From assembly GCA_009760855.2 (NCBI GenBank), contig WPIO01000007.1, positions 5,832,501-5,882,500 of the forward strand: a stretch of DNA of 50,000 nucleotides. Direction: 5' to 3'. Made by a program: the position numbers and the translations under genes. Origin of the DNA: Cristatella mucedo (taxonomy: Eukaryota > Bryozoa > Phylactolaemata > Cristatellidae). Positions 33,250 to 43,439 of the stretch are shown here, piece by piece (positions within the stretch are counted from its first letter, which is position 1; every line of letters begins with the position of its first letter). The notes under the pieces were generated by a model. That model made no database searches. It saw only the letters and a list, made by a program, of their open reading frames with translations, and was not told where the DNA came from.

Positions 33250-34430
33250 AAGTTCTAAATCGAACTTTGTATTTCCGAATGATCTCCGACCTATCTGGGC
33301 TCAATTTTTTCTATCCACATTATTTACTCAGCTTACCGTTCGATATTTTTAACGATTCGTCAGATAAGCTTGGCTGAGGCGTTTCAGGCGATCGATGTAA
33401 GATGCCGCTCGATGATGAGGGACTGTCAAGCCCTGTGAATGATATGGATTGTCTTGCTCTGAAAAAAGCTTCCGGCAATGCTCAAAGCATGCCAGAATCA
33501 ATCACTGGCATGAATGCGACTGACGAATGCAAGATCTCCGTTGGCCTCATTAGTGAGCCTAATTAGAATTTTTCGTGGAAACTGCTTGCCTTTGGGTCAC
33601 GCCGTCTATCGATACAATACAGAGTAAGCTCCAAGATTTAACTCAATGTCCGTATTTCGCGAAAATGTATGACTATCATTTGCATCCTGCAATTTTAAAC
33701 TGGTATTGAGGGTGGATGATCTCTATAAGTAAGGAGATAACAGCAGCTTAGGCAGATGTCTCTTGAGAGCTAAGGACATGACTTTTGATTTTGGATAGGT
33801 CATTAGTCATATTAACTAATTAGGGCACTCATAACCACGCTTGAGGCTCTAGTGGTATATGCGCTCGCAAGCATTTGAGCAGTGTAGTTTTCTAACGTGA
33901 CCGTAGCTGGGAGAATCTTGATCTTAGGTCACTAACGAGTTTCAGCTTTGGATTTTGCCTTAAATTTGTACGTAATTTCTTAACTCTAATCTTAGCTTTG
34001 GGCTGTTATTTCAGCTTCACCTGTAAGGAACAATCTGCCTAGCTATATGGTGGAGCTTCGGGTTCGGGCATATGCAAAGTCAAGATAGTTCGTCTTTAAT
34101 ATGCTTCTTGGTGGGCTGCCCAAGGTATCTCATTCCTTGGCCGAACCTTTTAAACCTGGAGACCCAACCTGTTGACGAACGAAGCTAGTTCGAACAGGTC
34201 CCCGATTATTTAAGAGATCTACACTGGCTTTTGTGTGAACTATAAACTTATTTAAAAGCAATTCTTAATTTCAGTCTATACATTTCGCTGGGATCAGATC
34301 CCGTTTTACAATGGCTAACAGAACAACAAATCTGTCAGGACTACAAGACTGTCGAATCATTATAGGGCAAAGCTTAGCAGTTTCATAAAGCAGCCTCCTA
34401 TCCAGAGGGCATTCTTGCTCTGTAATAATT
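33250..34430. other. 3' flank of the MYLIP-like gene
   Basis: Presumed 3' untranslated region and intergenic sequence. I found no AATAAA or ATTAAA in the first several hundred bases, so the transcript end is not placed. Confidence 0.4.
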
Positions 34431-34439
34431 TGCGTGAGC

Positions 34440-34545
34440 AGGTTCGACCGGCTCGCTCCGTTTAGACATTTAAGGGGCGCGCATGAAGACGCACCTCTTT
34501 GGGTACGCATACTGCTTGGATGGACTTGCATTAGCTTGGAATTAG
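34440..34545 (+). mobile_element. LINE 3' coding fragment
   Basis: Reads SVQTFKGR then MKTHLFGYAYCLDGL after a frame change, an L2/CR1-type RT ending. Short and degraded. Confidence 0.4.
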
Positions 34546-35134
34546 ACTAAAGAGGGCGGGAAGATCCCCAAACATAACTAATGCAGGCATTTTGAAGCAA
34601 AGTAACGACACTAAGCTGCCACAACGGTATTGCTCCAAGTGGTCAAAGAAAGTTTCTGCCTAGCGCCGCACTGCTTAAGCACTTGCATGATGCCCGTTCT
34701 ACCTACAGCAGTCGTGCAATCCAGCCAGCCACGAGCCTCATCCACCTGCACAAAGTAACTTTCCTCCCTATGTGGAGCTAAGAATTACATATCAAGGAAG
34801 TGGACTCTTCAAAAGAGTGGCATCATCAAGAAGTTGCCTCATCAAAAATGGACCATCTTCAACAAAGTTTCCGTATTAAAGAAGTGCCGACAGTAAAGAA
34901 GTAGAAGAATATAAGCTTTTCTGTGTGAAAAGCTTGGAAAAATGATTAAATCCAAGGGAAAACGATATCTAAGAGCTAAGGTGGGCAATTTATCATTTAA
35001 TAATGCTGTGATTAAATTCAAGTCTGTTCACTTTCTGGAAGGCGTCGTTGCAGAAACTCAGAACTGCTGAGAAAACACGGCCGAGCTGGCCGCATAGTTA
35101 ATGAAATCCCTACAACACTTTCGAAACATTTCCA

Positions 35135-35320
35135 GAGGACTTGCTGCGTGTGCAATAAGACGTTTACAGTGGGTGAAAAACTCTGTAGTGAGGCACGCGT
35201 ACTGTGAATGTTGCAGCTACTCGTATGACACCTCGTTTCTCCGAGATAAACTAGCCGGTATCCCCTGACTTGACAGCATTTAAAAAGGAACTAAAAAATT
35301 GGTTTGCTTTATTATTTTAA
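35135..35320 (+). mobile_element. LINE-A RT C-terminal fragment, degraded
   Basis: Reads GLAACAIRRLQWVKNSVVRH and, further on, PDLTAFKKELKNWF across frames. Parallels the LINE-A C-terminus with an internal deletion. Confidence 0.55.
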
Positions 35321-36024
35321 GCATTTATCGGTTTTTTAGAATTAACTATTTCGTGCTTACTTGAGTATACAGCGTGCAAATTGTCGTCGCAATTGACATG
35401 CTTCCTTTATAGCGTCTTTAAAATATGTAGGAAGAGATCTAGATCTTTTAGGGTGCTAGAAACAAAATGTCCCCGTACTGTTATAAATCTCATAAAATAT
35501 CCCGATTTGGAGACAGTAAAAAAAAACTATGATCCATTCGTTCCTCGTTACACCGTCCCGTCGTCATGAATAGTCCTTTGTTTAAATGTTTGCTTGACAC
35601 TAAGCATCTATCTTATCACTGACCAGCTAGGCTAATTTGATGCAAGCATCGAGACTGTCGTATTTGACCACTACCGGTTGTCTTACTCAAGCGCTTAAAT
35701 TCAGCTTGATGTTACTCGAGGTTGCTCTAGTGTTTGCATGAAGCTCGAGGTTTCGCTTGAGTCTTACGCCAACCGTACGCTAATGGCAGTATTTCGAGAG
35801 CAGGCTTTGCTTCGACTTCATAGCTGTCAACACTTGTTGCTGCAGAGATTCAGTAATGCATTAATTTGTAAACGAGCTTTCTGTAGCGGGAACACTTCGC
35901 ACTCATACCAGTACTGTTTAAGTGCCGCCAATCGATGGAGCTAAAATATCGTAAATACTATATATAGCAAACTCATTTAAAATACAATAATAAGAAAATA
36001 CTGCTTGCCAGGTCGAGCCTATTT

Positions 36025-36215
36025 GGAGGAATAGGTGTTCAAATTTTTAAGTTGCATTGGGCGTAACCAGTTCGTTTTCTGAACGTCGTTCAATTTGAGA
36101 ATGTTCGCTGCCATCCAAGTGCCATTTTCAGCAGTATATGCAGCAAATAAGTTGAGAGAGGTTGACGCATTTATTTGCAGAGAAGGATCAAAGCCAAGGT
36201 TACTATTGGATGTTT
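36025..36215 (-). mobile_element. LINE-A RT fragment
   Basis: The minus strand reads LNLFAAYTAENGTWMAANIL then KLND, the LINE-A segment after the Y-x-D-D box. Bordered by (CA)n. Confidence 0.7.
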
Positions 36216-36219
36216 CCAT

Positions 36220-36221
<2 letters not shown>

Positions 36222-36268
<47 letters not shown>
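36222..36268. repeat. (CA)n microsatellite
   Basis: About 40 bases of CA between ATA-rich ends. Confidence 0.95.
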
Positions 36269-36270
<2 letters not shown>

Positions 36271-36329
36271 TATTTATATGTAATCATACTGTAATACTGT
36301 ATCTGTAATATTTATGTGTATGGCACCTT

Positions 36330-36400
36330 GTACGAACATGATCTCTATCCAGGCGCTTCAATATGCCACACGGCACAAGCCCATGACCTAGGTCATCAAA
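36330..36400 (-). mobile_element. Hairpin-family 3' end variant (partner of 14905-14990)
   Basis: ATCTCTATCCAGGCGCTTCA and ATGCCACACGGCACAAGCCC match 14930-14975. Only half of the hairpin remains. Confidence 0.5.
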
Positions 36401-37640
36401 GGCGAGAACCCTAATGCCTGAGCCGAAGCAGGGCGGCAAGCTTTCCGAAAGCAGCTCGTGCTCTTCCACTCCGCTCTGGGTGTGACTGTGACCCGTAGTC
36501 TTCTGTCGCACCAAGTCTTAGACATGACCATATCATCCCAGGACAGTAGCTGTTGGAACTTCTCATGCAGATCTCAGTCAACAAGCGGACGACCTTCGAG
36601 CGCACCTTAAGTCAGCTCCCACAGGTGCCTTTGAACTGCCTGGACTGGGCCTTGGGTATAATCAACAGCTTGTTAAGGAGGGCCAAATTGTTTCTAACGG
36701 CAAGACTCTGTCTCGATTTTTCTGGAGCCAACGAATAATATCGGTCGGCACATCCTACTCACAGAGAGGAAGCCAAGACCAGTGGGCACGACGGGATTGA
36801 TCTTGATTTTCTTGCTGCGAAAAGAACAGCCGCGTGCCAGTGGATTTTAGTAAAATAAAGCTCCAGTGACCGTAGCTCTCCAGGACCAGCTATGGTTGAT
36901 CGTTCTGCGCTCAGCCTTGTCTATAGGTGGACACCGGACTAAGAAGCTCAGGTACACTTCGCTGAACTAATAGCCCAGAACTCGTCGCCCAGCTACTGCT
37001 GCTGCTTCATCGCATTATACCAGGTGATACCAGCGTGATGGCTAGATATAATTTTGGGCTCAGCCCTTGCGAATATGAAAGGAAAGTCAGCAATCTATCA
37101 GTATGGCTTGGTCTGCGATGTCCACGAGCTATGTCATGGTGCGACCTCACGCTTTCGTCTCGAGCAGTAAGTAGCACATTGAATACGCTTCTTCTGACAA
37201 ACCCTTCTGTCGGACTGTTTATTGCAGAAAGTCGATTTCGTACTGCGCGGTTCGCACAAAGGAAGAAGCCATAGAAGTAAATATGCGTCGCTTTTTTTGT
37301 ACCCGATGCTTCTGCAACATAAGAGGGGGAATATTCGTGCGACCCAATAGCGTTGATACGAATGGGTTAAAGACGTCCGTTGGATGCTACTGCGTGCAGT
37401 TCGCTCCTACAAAGTACCATCGGCAGCACGACTGCTAGTTGTACGTACAGACATGCTCTTTTAGGGCAGAGGCATAGACAACAAGACATACTACCAAAGC
37501 CACGCTTGGTGCTGGTGCACAGGTTGAACCCCGCGAGCTTGGCAGTTTCTGTTTGGACGACGTACATCAAGTCTGTAAATGCACCTTGTGCCGATGAATC
37601 ATCGTGAGCTGGTTTGATAAGGTGACATGGCGTCATAGTA
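36401..37640. other. No gene recognised
   Basis: Scattered short open frames only, without family, splice or codon support. Confidence 0.35.
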
Positions 37641-37649
37641 AAGATGCCA

Positions 37650-38210
37650 ATGACAAATTTTATATAGAGCCGCCAGAAACTCAAATCTCTTTCTAGGGAG
37701 TTTACATCTGCTGCAAAGGAAGCACGATCGAATGATCCACGGTAGTATGCTCAATAAACAACAAGACTAACATGGTTGGGGTGACATGCACAGGGTGAGC
37801 AAGCAAGTATGGTTAGTGGCAGCATGCAAAGTGTCAGAACGCATAAGCTCATAAAGGACGAATCACACGAATTCACAAATTGTTGTCATAAACAGCTGAG
37901 TTTTCAGTTTCTTTTAAAATTAGTCAAGTCAGGGGAAGTCGTGACACAAATCAGGAGTAATTACCGGGATTTTGGTGCATTTGATCAAAAGGCGTGGTCT
38001 CTATAAGGTTCGAGGTTCGTACGAGGTAAAGGCAAATGATTAGATTCGAAAAATTGCGTGGTGAGATGCTAGCCTGGCTGGTGAGTAGATCTGTTAAGTA
38101 GGCTGGAGCAAAATAATGAAGGAACCTAGATGTGAGTGACAGAACCTTGAAGTCGATACGTTGCTTGACTGGTAGCCAGTGCAGGTCGGCAAGAAGCGGT
38201 GTGACGTGGC
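37650..38210 (-). mobile_element. LINE-A 3' end, antisense
   Basis: Decayed hairpin (about 37664-37703), 3' untranslated words (GTGACATGCACAGGGTGAGC), and the RT C-terminus [20 protein letters not shown] at 38140-38200. It stops abruptly at the duplicated flank beginning about 38245. Confidence 0.85.
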
Positions 38211-38244
38211 AACTTTTAGTCGATGCGTTACTTCTCGCGTACGT

Positions 38245-38640
38245 TAAAAATCTACCTTCGAGGTTTTCACCAGCTGCTTCATTAAGGAGCCACAAAACTT
38301 TCGAACGGCTCGAGTGCGGATGAATGAAAACAGCAGCGAGAGGACCGCACGAAAGCGGCATTCCACTGCTTGTAACCACATTTCACCTGCCCATGATGGG
38401 AAGAATTTCAAGCGCTAATAAGAGAATTTTTTCCCTTTTCGATCATGCTTCCTGTGTAGCAAATTTAAAGCGCCTAGAAAGAGATTTAGTTTTCTAAGGG
38501 CGCAATATCAAATGTATTATTTCTATCTTTTTATTATGATAAATCTGCCTGAGAATAAGAAGGTGCGTGCGAACGCTTCAGCAATGTTGATTGATTGCGG
38601 GTTGTTCGCATCTAGAGCAGCTAGTGATCCGACTATCTTT
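38245..38640. repeat. Duplicated flank, copy 2, split by a LINE-A 3' end
   Basis: Matches 1840-2120 in two blocks. The intervening 38455-38525 is a LINE-A terminal hairpin and tail, so the insertion happened after, or on only one side of, the duplication. Confidence 0.68.
38455..38525 (+). mobile_element. LINE-A terminal hairpin and tail only
   Basis: GTAGCAAATTTAAAGCGCCT to GTATTATTTCTA is a 70-base 5'-truncated tail insertion inside the duplicated flank. Confidence 0.7.
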
Positions 38641-38944
38641 CATGGTTCGGACATGAGACGAGGGAGAGTTTGGGAGGACATAATACTGCTACAAAAGGGC
38701 TGTTGGGACTTGTCAAGTATTGTCCTTCGCTGAAAATGCGAGGGGAGGGTGTGGAAGGAAAGGCTAACTGTTACGAAAATATGCTTCGGCTTCTTAAGTA
38801 ACGCCCTTCACCAAAAATGCCGCACATGAAGCGGATGCTTGCACTACGTTGGAATGGTATATGGGCCACTTGACGACTGTCCTACATATTAGCAATGGTT
38901 TCTAAATGCTAGTACATAAAAACTAAATACCGCCCACTGGTCTT

Positions 38945-39098
38945 AGCCTTAGTGTATGGTGGTTCGCTCTTCACGACTCAGGTTTTGAGTTCAAGTCCTG
39001 CCGCAGGCGACCATTTATTGCCTAATGCAAGCGGTGGTGATAGCCAGCAGCCATGCTCTTCTGCCGCTATAAAATGAGGTTGTTGAGTTTAGTCAGCG
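38945..39098 (+). mobile_element. SINE, second copy of the same family
   Basis: Matches the SINE at 21771 through a degenerate box B (GAGTTCAAGTCC, 38987-38998), GCAAGCGGTGGTGATAGCC, CTCTTCTGCCGCTATA and the pre-tail GAGGTTGTTGAG-TTAGTCAGC. It lacks the poly-T end and is more diverged. Confidence 0.75.
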
Positions 39099-39394
39099 TA
39101 TATTTCTTTTATTTCGCTTGCAATATTTGCCTAGCTTTACTGTGGGCTACGAGTCAGGCAGTTGAGCTTTGGGCGATCTGTACTCTACGGATAATCTTGC
39201 ACGCATGTAGCCCTCTGCGGCCGTCGAATAGATTTTTCGAAGCGAAGGACGTGGGATTTTTCTGCTGAGGTACGAGCAATCTTCCGCCTAGCAACTGCCT
39301 TCGACCGTCGGCATACCGGGTTTCGTTGGCGCTGCGCCTACCAGTGTGCATCCAACCGAAATTTAAAAAAATTCCTCTAGAATCGTGTAAAATA

Positions 39395-39745
39395 AGCAGA
39401 GCTGAATTCGCATTTCCCGTTTCTCTCCGCTCCGTGAAGCAGACTGTGGAACTCGCTGCCACGATTCTTACGCAACGACAACTACTCTCCTGCTGCCGAC
39501 TATCGCTCATCCTTTTCAGAGGTCCTGAGCTGCTACTTTCATGCCACTCACTACCTCAGCTGCTCTCCTGACTCGGCTATGTTTCCCACTTTCTCTTTGT
39601 TGCGTGAGATGAAGTCTGCTGGCTACCGAATGCTTACCGAAAGCCGCTTAGGCTGTGAACGCGCTATACAAAACTTTCCTGCATAACACCCACAAAGTCT
39701 CTCTGACTTTTTGGAGTTACAGACAGAGATATATTACATCTGGTG
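39395..39745 (+). mobile_element. LINE-B 3' end
   Basis: Reads TVELAATILTQRQLLSC, a frame-shifted version of [14 protein letters not shown], followed by the well-kept untranslated region (CGTGAGATGAAGTCTGCTGG, AAAGCCGCTTAGGCTGTGA) and an ATATTACAT end. Confidence 0.8.
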
Positions 39746-40436
39746 AGTAGATTTTACGAGGTACAAACCTGCACTTGAAATGAGCTATGTAAAAGCAACA
39801 AAAATTTATCTTAACAAGGTTTTATGCATGTATATCGATCTACCAAAGTTTTACAAGTTGGATTAATAGTAACAAATGGATTTAGAGAACGGTAGAGTTT
39901 TAGTTTGTAGACCTGTTGCTATCCGATTACACCCGGTTTAGTCGTGATTTGCATAACAATTTTTTCGTTCCTGCGGAAGTCGTCAAAACTTCTGACCCCA
40001 CTTCTAACGAATTTGCCTTTCGAAAGGTATCGCTAACGGTTATTTGATTGTCGGAAAAATTCCATAAGTATTTCCTTGACATTCTCTTCTAAACAATTAC
40101 AAGAGACCTATTACAACCGGCATCTCTCACTTCCAGTTCACTGGGCTCGGCTTACCCATTCTAATTGCCCGCTTTGAACCGTAAGCCGCTTGGGAAAGAA
40201 ATACCCGTAAGGCAAGGATTATTAACAGCGCGAAATATGACTATTACCCCCTAAGATAGTTACGCACGACTCACGACTTGGCAAGTATATAAGGCACGAT
40301 ACTGACCGCTGCCTCTCTTCCTCCTTATTAGCCAGTCCACCAGTCACTTCAGGATTGTCAGGCTTTCAATTCGCTTACGGGGGACTGGCCGGCAGCTCAT
40401 CGGTGAGCAGTTTCTGCCGTCAGGAGCTCTGCTGTC

Positions 40437-40577
40437 ATGGCGGTTGAATTAGTGGACCTGCTGGAAGGCGACCTCATTGCTCAGCGAGGGCAGGTGCTGA
40501 CGTGCTTCGCAGCTGGAGCTTCAGCTTTGCAAGTCGCCGTAGATCGTAAGCTGAAAGGAAAAGACCTGCAATCGAAA
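40437..40577 (+). pseudogene. Exon-1 copy of a MYLIP-like gene
   Basis: Forty-seven open codons begin MAVELVDLLEGDLIAQRGQV and align without gaps to exon 1 of the main gene. The donor has changed: where the main gene has GTGAGT this copy has AGTTGG, so the canonical site is gone. The leader (40369-40436) is also alignable. A TATA-like TATATAAG lies at 40286-40293. With the broken exon 2 downstream it is most likely a pseudogene, although the exon itself has no stop. Confidence 0.72.
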
Positions 40578-40714
40578 AGTTGGGGTAGATATTGTGGCAG
40601 ACATTGTTCGTGCTCTAGCCGCACTCTCGTGCCGCCGCGTCAAAGCAAGTCTGAAGTTTGAAGTGAATGTAATGCCTGAATGATCAAGCTAAACATATTA
40701 GACTATTGGAAGGC

Positions 40715-40718
40715 GATA

Positions 40719-40815
<97 letters not shown>

Positions 40816-40858
40816 CTTCTCTCTCTCTCTCTCCTTCTCTCTCTCTCTCTCTCTCGAT
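40715..40858. repeat. (TC)n microsatellite before exon-2 copy B
   Basis: About 140 bases of CT. It occupies the position of the shorter TC tracts at 20505-20590 and 42787-42880 in the other two copies. Confidence 0.96.
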
Positions 40859-40916
40859 CGACGTCCATGCTGCTTACTCTGACATCGTGACCATGCACTG
40901 CTTCTACTGCTTACAG

Positions 40917-41120
40917 GAATGCCGATTCTGGGGCACCCTCGAAATAGAATATCGGGCCCCCCACCAAGTGCAGAGAACTTGGACCAACTTGGGTAATCCG
41001 ATTGAGGGCAGAATTTCTGATGCTGAGTCAGGCCACATCCTCCAGCGCTCACGAATAAATACTTTGTCAGACCAAACGATGTCCTCTTCCACGACAGCAC
41101 AATATAGAACGAATGTATCC
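40917..41120 (+). pseudogene. Exon-2 copy B of a MYLIP-like gene, frameshifted
   Basis: After a good acceptor (CTTACAG) the frame reads ECRFWGTLEIEY, then RTWTNLGN, matching exon 2 of the main gene. There is a 15-bp in-frame deletion between these blocks and an apparent one-base loss after the NLGN block that destroys the rest. A (TC)n tract (40720-40857) sits just before the acceptor, as a shorter one does before the intact exon. Confidence 0.7.
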
Positions 41121-41339
41121 GGCTGGAGCTCTGGTCATACTAGTAGCTCCTTCAATTTTTGCGGCACTCAGATACCGAGATTCGTCATCATGGCGGAGCT
41201 AGATTTCAGTGCTGCTTCAAACCACTCAGACTCAGAGGGGAGGGACTAGGCAGCTGCAGCCTTTTCATTATGGCCGCACACAACTCTGATAGGCGTGCCG
41301 ACGGTCATCGAGGGGTTTAGGATGGTTAAAAGCATAGCT

Positions 41340-41680
41340 AAACGACTAGAGTCAGAGAAGCGCACAGTACGATGGGCGCCTCTTCAAACGAGTGTGGCAG
41401 ATGAGTTAGAGAGTTCTGTAACCCAAAAGTGTGTGCCGGATCTTTGCAGTTGTAGGCAGCTTCACGTTCGCATTTAGTCATGAAGGCTAAATATGGCGCA
41501 GATAGAGAGCCGGTGTAGGTGTTTAAGAGAATATTAACGCCGCAGTTGCAAAGTTCCGAGAAGACGAGCCAGGCCACAGAGTTTTGAGTCAAGTGCAAGT
41601 TTTTTTTATCAGGAGATCCAGCCGAAAGACCTGCAAGTACAAGAATCACTCTTTTAAGGGTCACTATAGCAATGCCGCTA
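41340..41680 (-). mobile_element. Old LINE fragment shared by the gene duplicates (copy B)
   Basis: Same antisense RT remnant as at 21110-21430 (GCAGATAGAGAGCCGGTGTA, CCGCAGTTGCAAAGTTCCGA). Heavily degraded. Confidence 0.6.
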
Positions 41681-41849
41681 ATCATTTACAACTCTGCACC
41701 TTTTTTTGTTCGCATAAAAAATGCTGAGACTAAAAGTAAGCGGGCTATCCAAAAAGATTATTTTTGAAAAAAATGGTAATATGTTTCGAAAGCATGTCCT
41801 GAAAGAAATAGGTTTCTATGAAATCACAAAACTGGCATACAAGACAGCT

Positions 41850-42330
41850 TACTCTGACCACCAAGGCCCGCCACGGCTTGGCCCCTTCATACCTAGCTGA
41901 ACTGCTGCATCAGTTTCAGCCAGTTCGCGCCCTCAGGTCCTGTGTGGACAATAAATTAGCTGTCCCATTCCTCCGCTTAAAGACAGTTGGCGGCAGAAGC
42001 TTTAGCTCTGCAGGTCCTAGGCTATGGAACTCGGTTCCACAATTCTTACGTAATGACAATTACTCTCCTGCTGCCGACTATGGCTCATCTTTTTCAGCGG
42101 TCCCGAGCTGCTACATCCATGCTACTCACTACCTCAACTGATCTCCTGACTCTGCTATGCTTTCCACTTTCTCATTGTTGCGTGAGACGAAGTCTTTTGG
42201 CTACCGAATGCGTACCGAAAGCCGCTTAGGCTGTGAGTGCGCTATGATAAACTCTCCTGCCTAACACACATGGTCTTTATGCCTTTGTGGAGTTACAGGC
42301 GGAGATACATTACATTACACATCTACCGAT
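41850..42330 (+). mobile_element. LINE-B 3' end, between gene copies B and C
   Basis: Reads [40 protein letters not shown] and [20 protein letters not shown], then the untranslated region and tail ATACATTACATTACAC. It has few differences from the intron-2 copy, so it is relatively young. Confidence 0.92.
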
Positions 42331-42779
42331 TAGTACGTATACAAAGAACATTTTGAACGTGCAATTGTACGCTTGGAGCAATTCACCATGGACTGAGGAC
42401 ATTATTTTCGACTGAGGCGTACCTGGATTGTTTTTAAACGACGAGGCAGAGTGTATCGTGGTCATCGGTCAATAGCAAGATTCAAGCTCTTCGCGTGCAT
42501 AGGAAATGAAGGCATAGTTTCCGCAAGGATAAGACGTGTTTTAGAGGTGCAACAAAACAGTCATCGTCCTAGGAGAGCATTATGCGAGGCGAAACACAAT
42601 TCCGATGTCACGATCTATCAGTTCCGCCTGCTTTGCTACAGACCAGTCGGCCGGAGTCCCGCGTCCCTGCTAGTCACTGGGTCATACAAGTGAGTTGCTA
42701 ACTGGGATTAAATACGAAAGCGTCTCAAAGTGGCGGAAATCAAAACTTGGCTAGACTTTGCATCCTACGCAGTCCTAAA

Positions 42780-42838
42780 AAGCGGTTCGGCTCTCTCTTC
42801 CTCTCTCCCCCTCTCTTACCCTCCCCCTCTTCCTCTCT

Positions 42839-42880
<42 letters not shown>

Positions 42881-42882
42881 AG
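42780..42882. repeat. (TC)n microsatellite before exon-2 copy C
   Basis: CT-rich run with a purer (TC)n core at 42841-42880. Confidence 0.93.
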
Positions 42883-43005
42883 TCACTCTCTTACCCCAAT
42901 ATTTATCTCTCTATGTCACTCTCATAACCCTCTATTTCTTTCTAAATTTATGTCTCAGCAGCTTGCTCTGGAGTCGTAAGCTTGCACTGCGTCTCCTGTT
43001 TACAA

Positions 43006-43206
43006 GAACGCCGATTCTGTGATATTCTCAAAAGAGAATTACTCAGTTTTCAAATCGACTGTCTACTCGAAGTCTCCAGAACGGTGGTAAACTTGAGTAA
43101 TATAGTTTCGGAGCAGAAGTGCCGATACGAAGCTATGCCTCATCGTCTGGTGCTGATGACGAAATATTTTGTCTAAACTAAAGGATGTCCCCAACGACAG
43201 CGTAAG
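43006..43206 (+). pseudogene. Exon-2 copy C of a MYLIP-like gene, stop and lost acceptor
   Basis: The frame RRFCDILKRELLSFQIDC and onward to TKYFV aligns with exon 2 of the main gene. The acceptor CAG is CAA, a TAA stop follows KYFV, and the exon is one base longer. The donor AAG|GTAGAATGAAC is kept. Flanks on both sides (from about 42455 and to about 43700) match those of the intact exon 2. Confidence 0.7.
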
Positions 43207-43439
43207 GTAGAATGAACATAGCCGGCTGGAGCTCCGGTCATGCTAGAGCTCCATTGATTATTTTGGCACTTGATTGAGAGCACTTGACATGTGATCTCTG
43301 AGGGTCTAAGCTGAGATTTTACTGCACCCTCATACGGCTCAGCCAAAGTTAGGCGCTTGGGAGGTGCAGCCTTAGCATTGTGGCCTCATACGCTCTTGAT
43401 AGGCGTGCCGACGTTTATCCGAGAGTCATAGGTTTATTG

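Noticed and set aside
36235-36265. CRISPR-like or regulated repeat array
   Set aside because: A plain (CA)n microsatellite with no spacers.
40680-41249. A 189-codon frame
   Set aside because: Its start is (TC)n and its end is the in-frame part of the damaged exon-2 copy; not a gene of its own.
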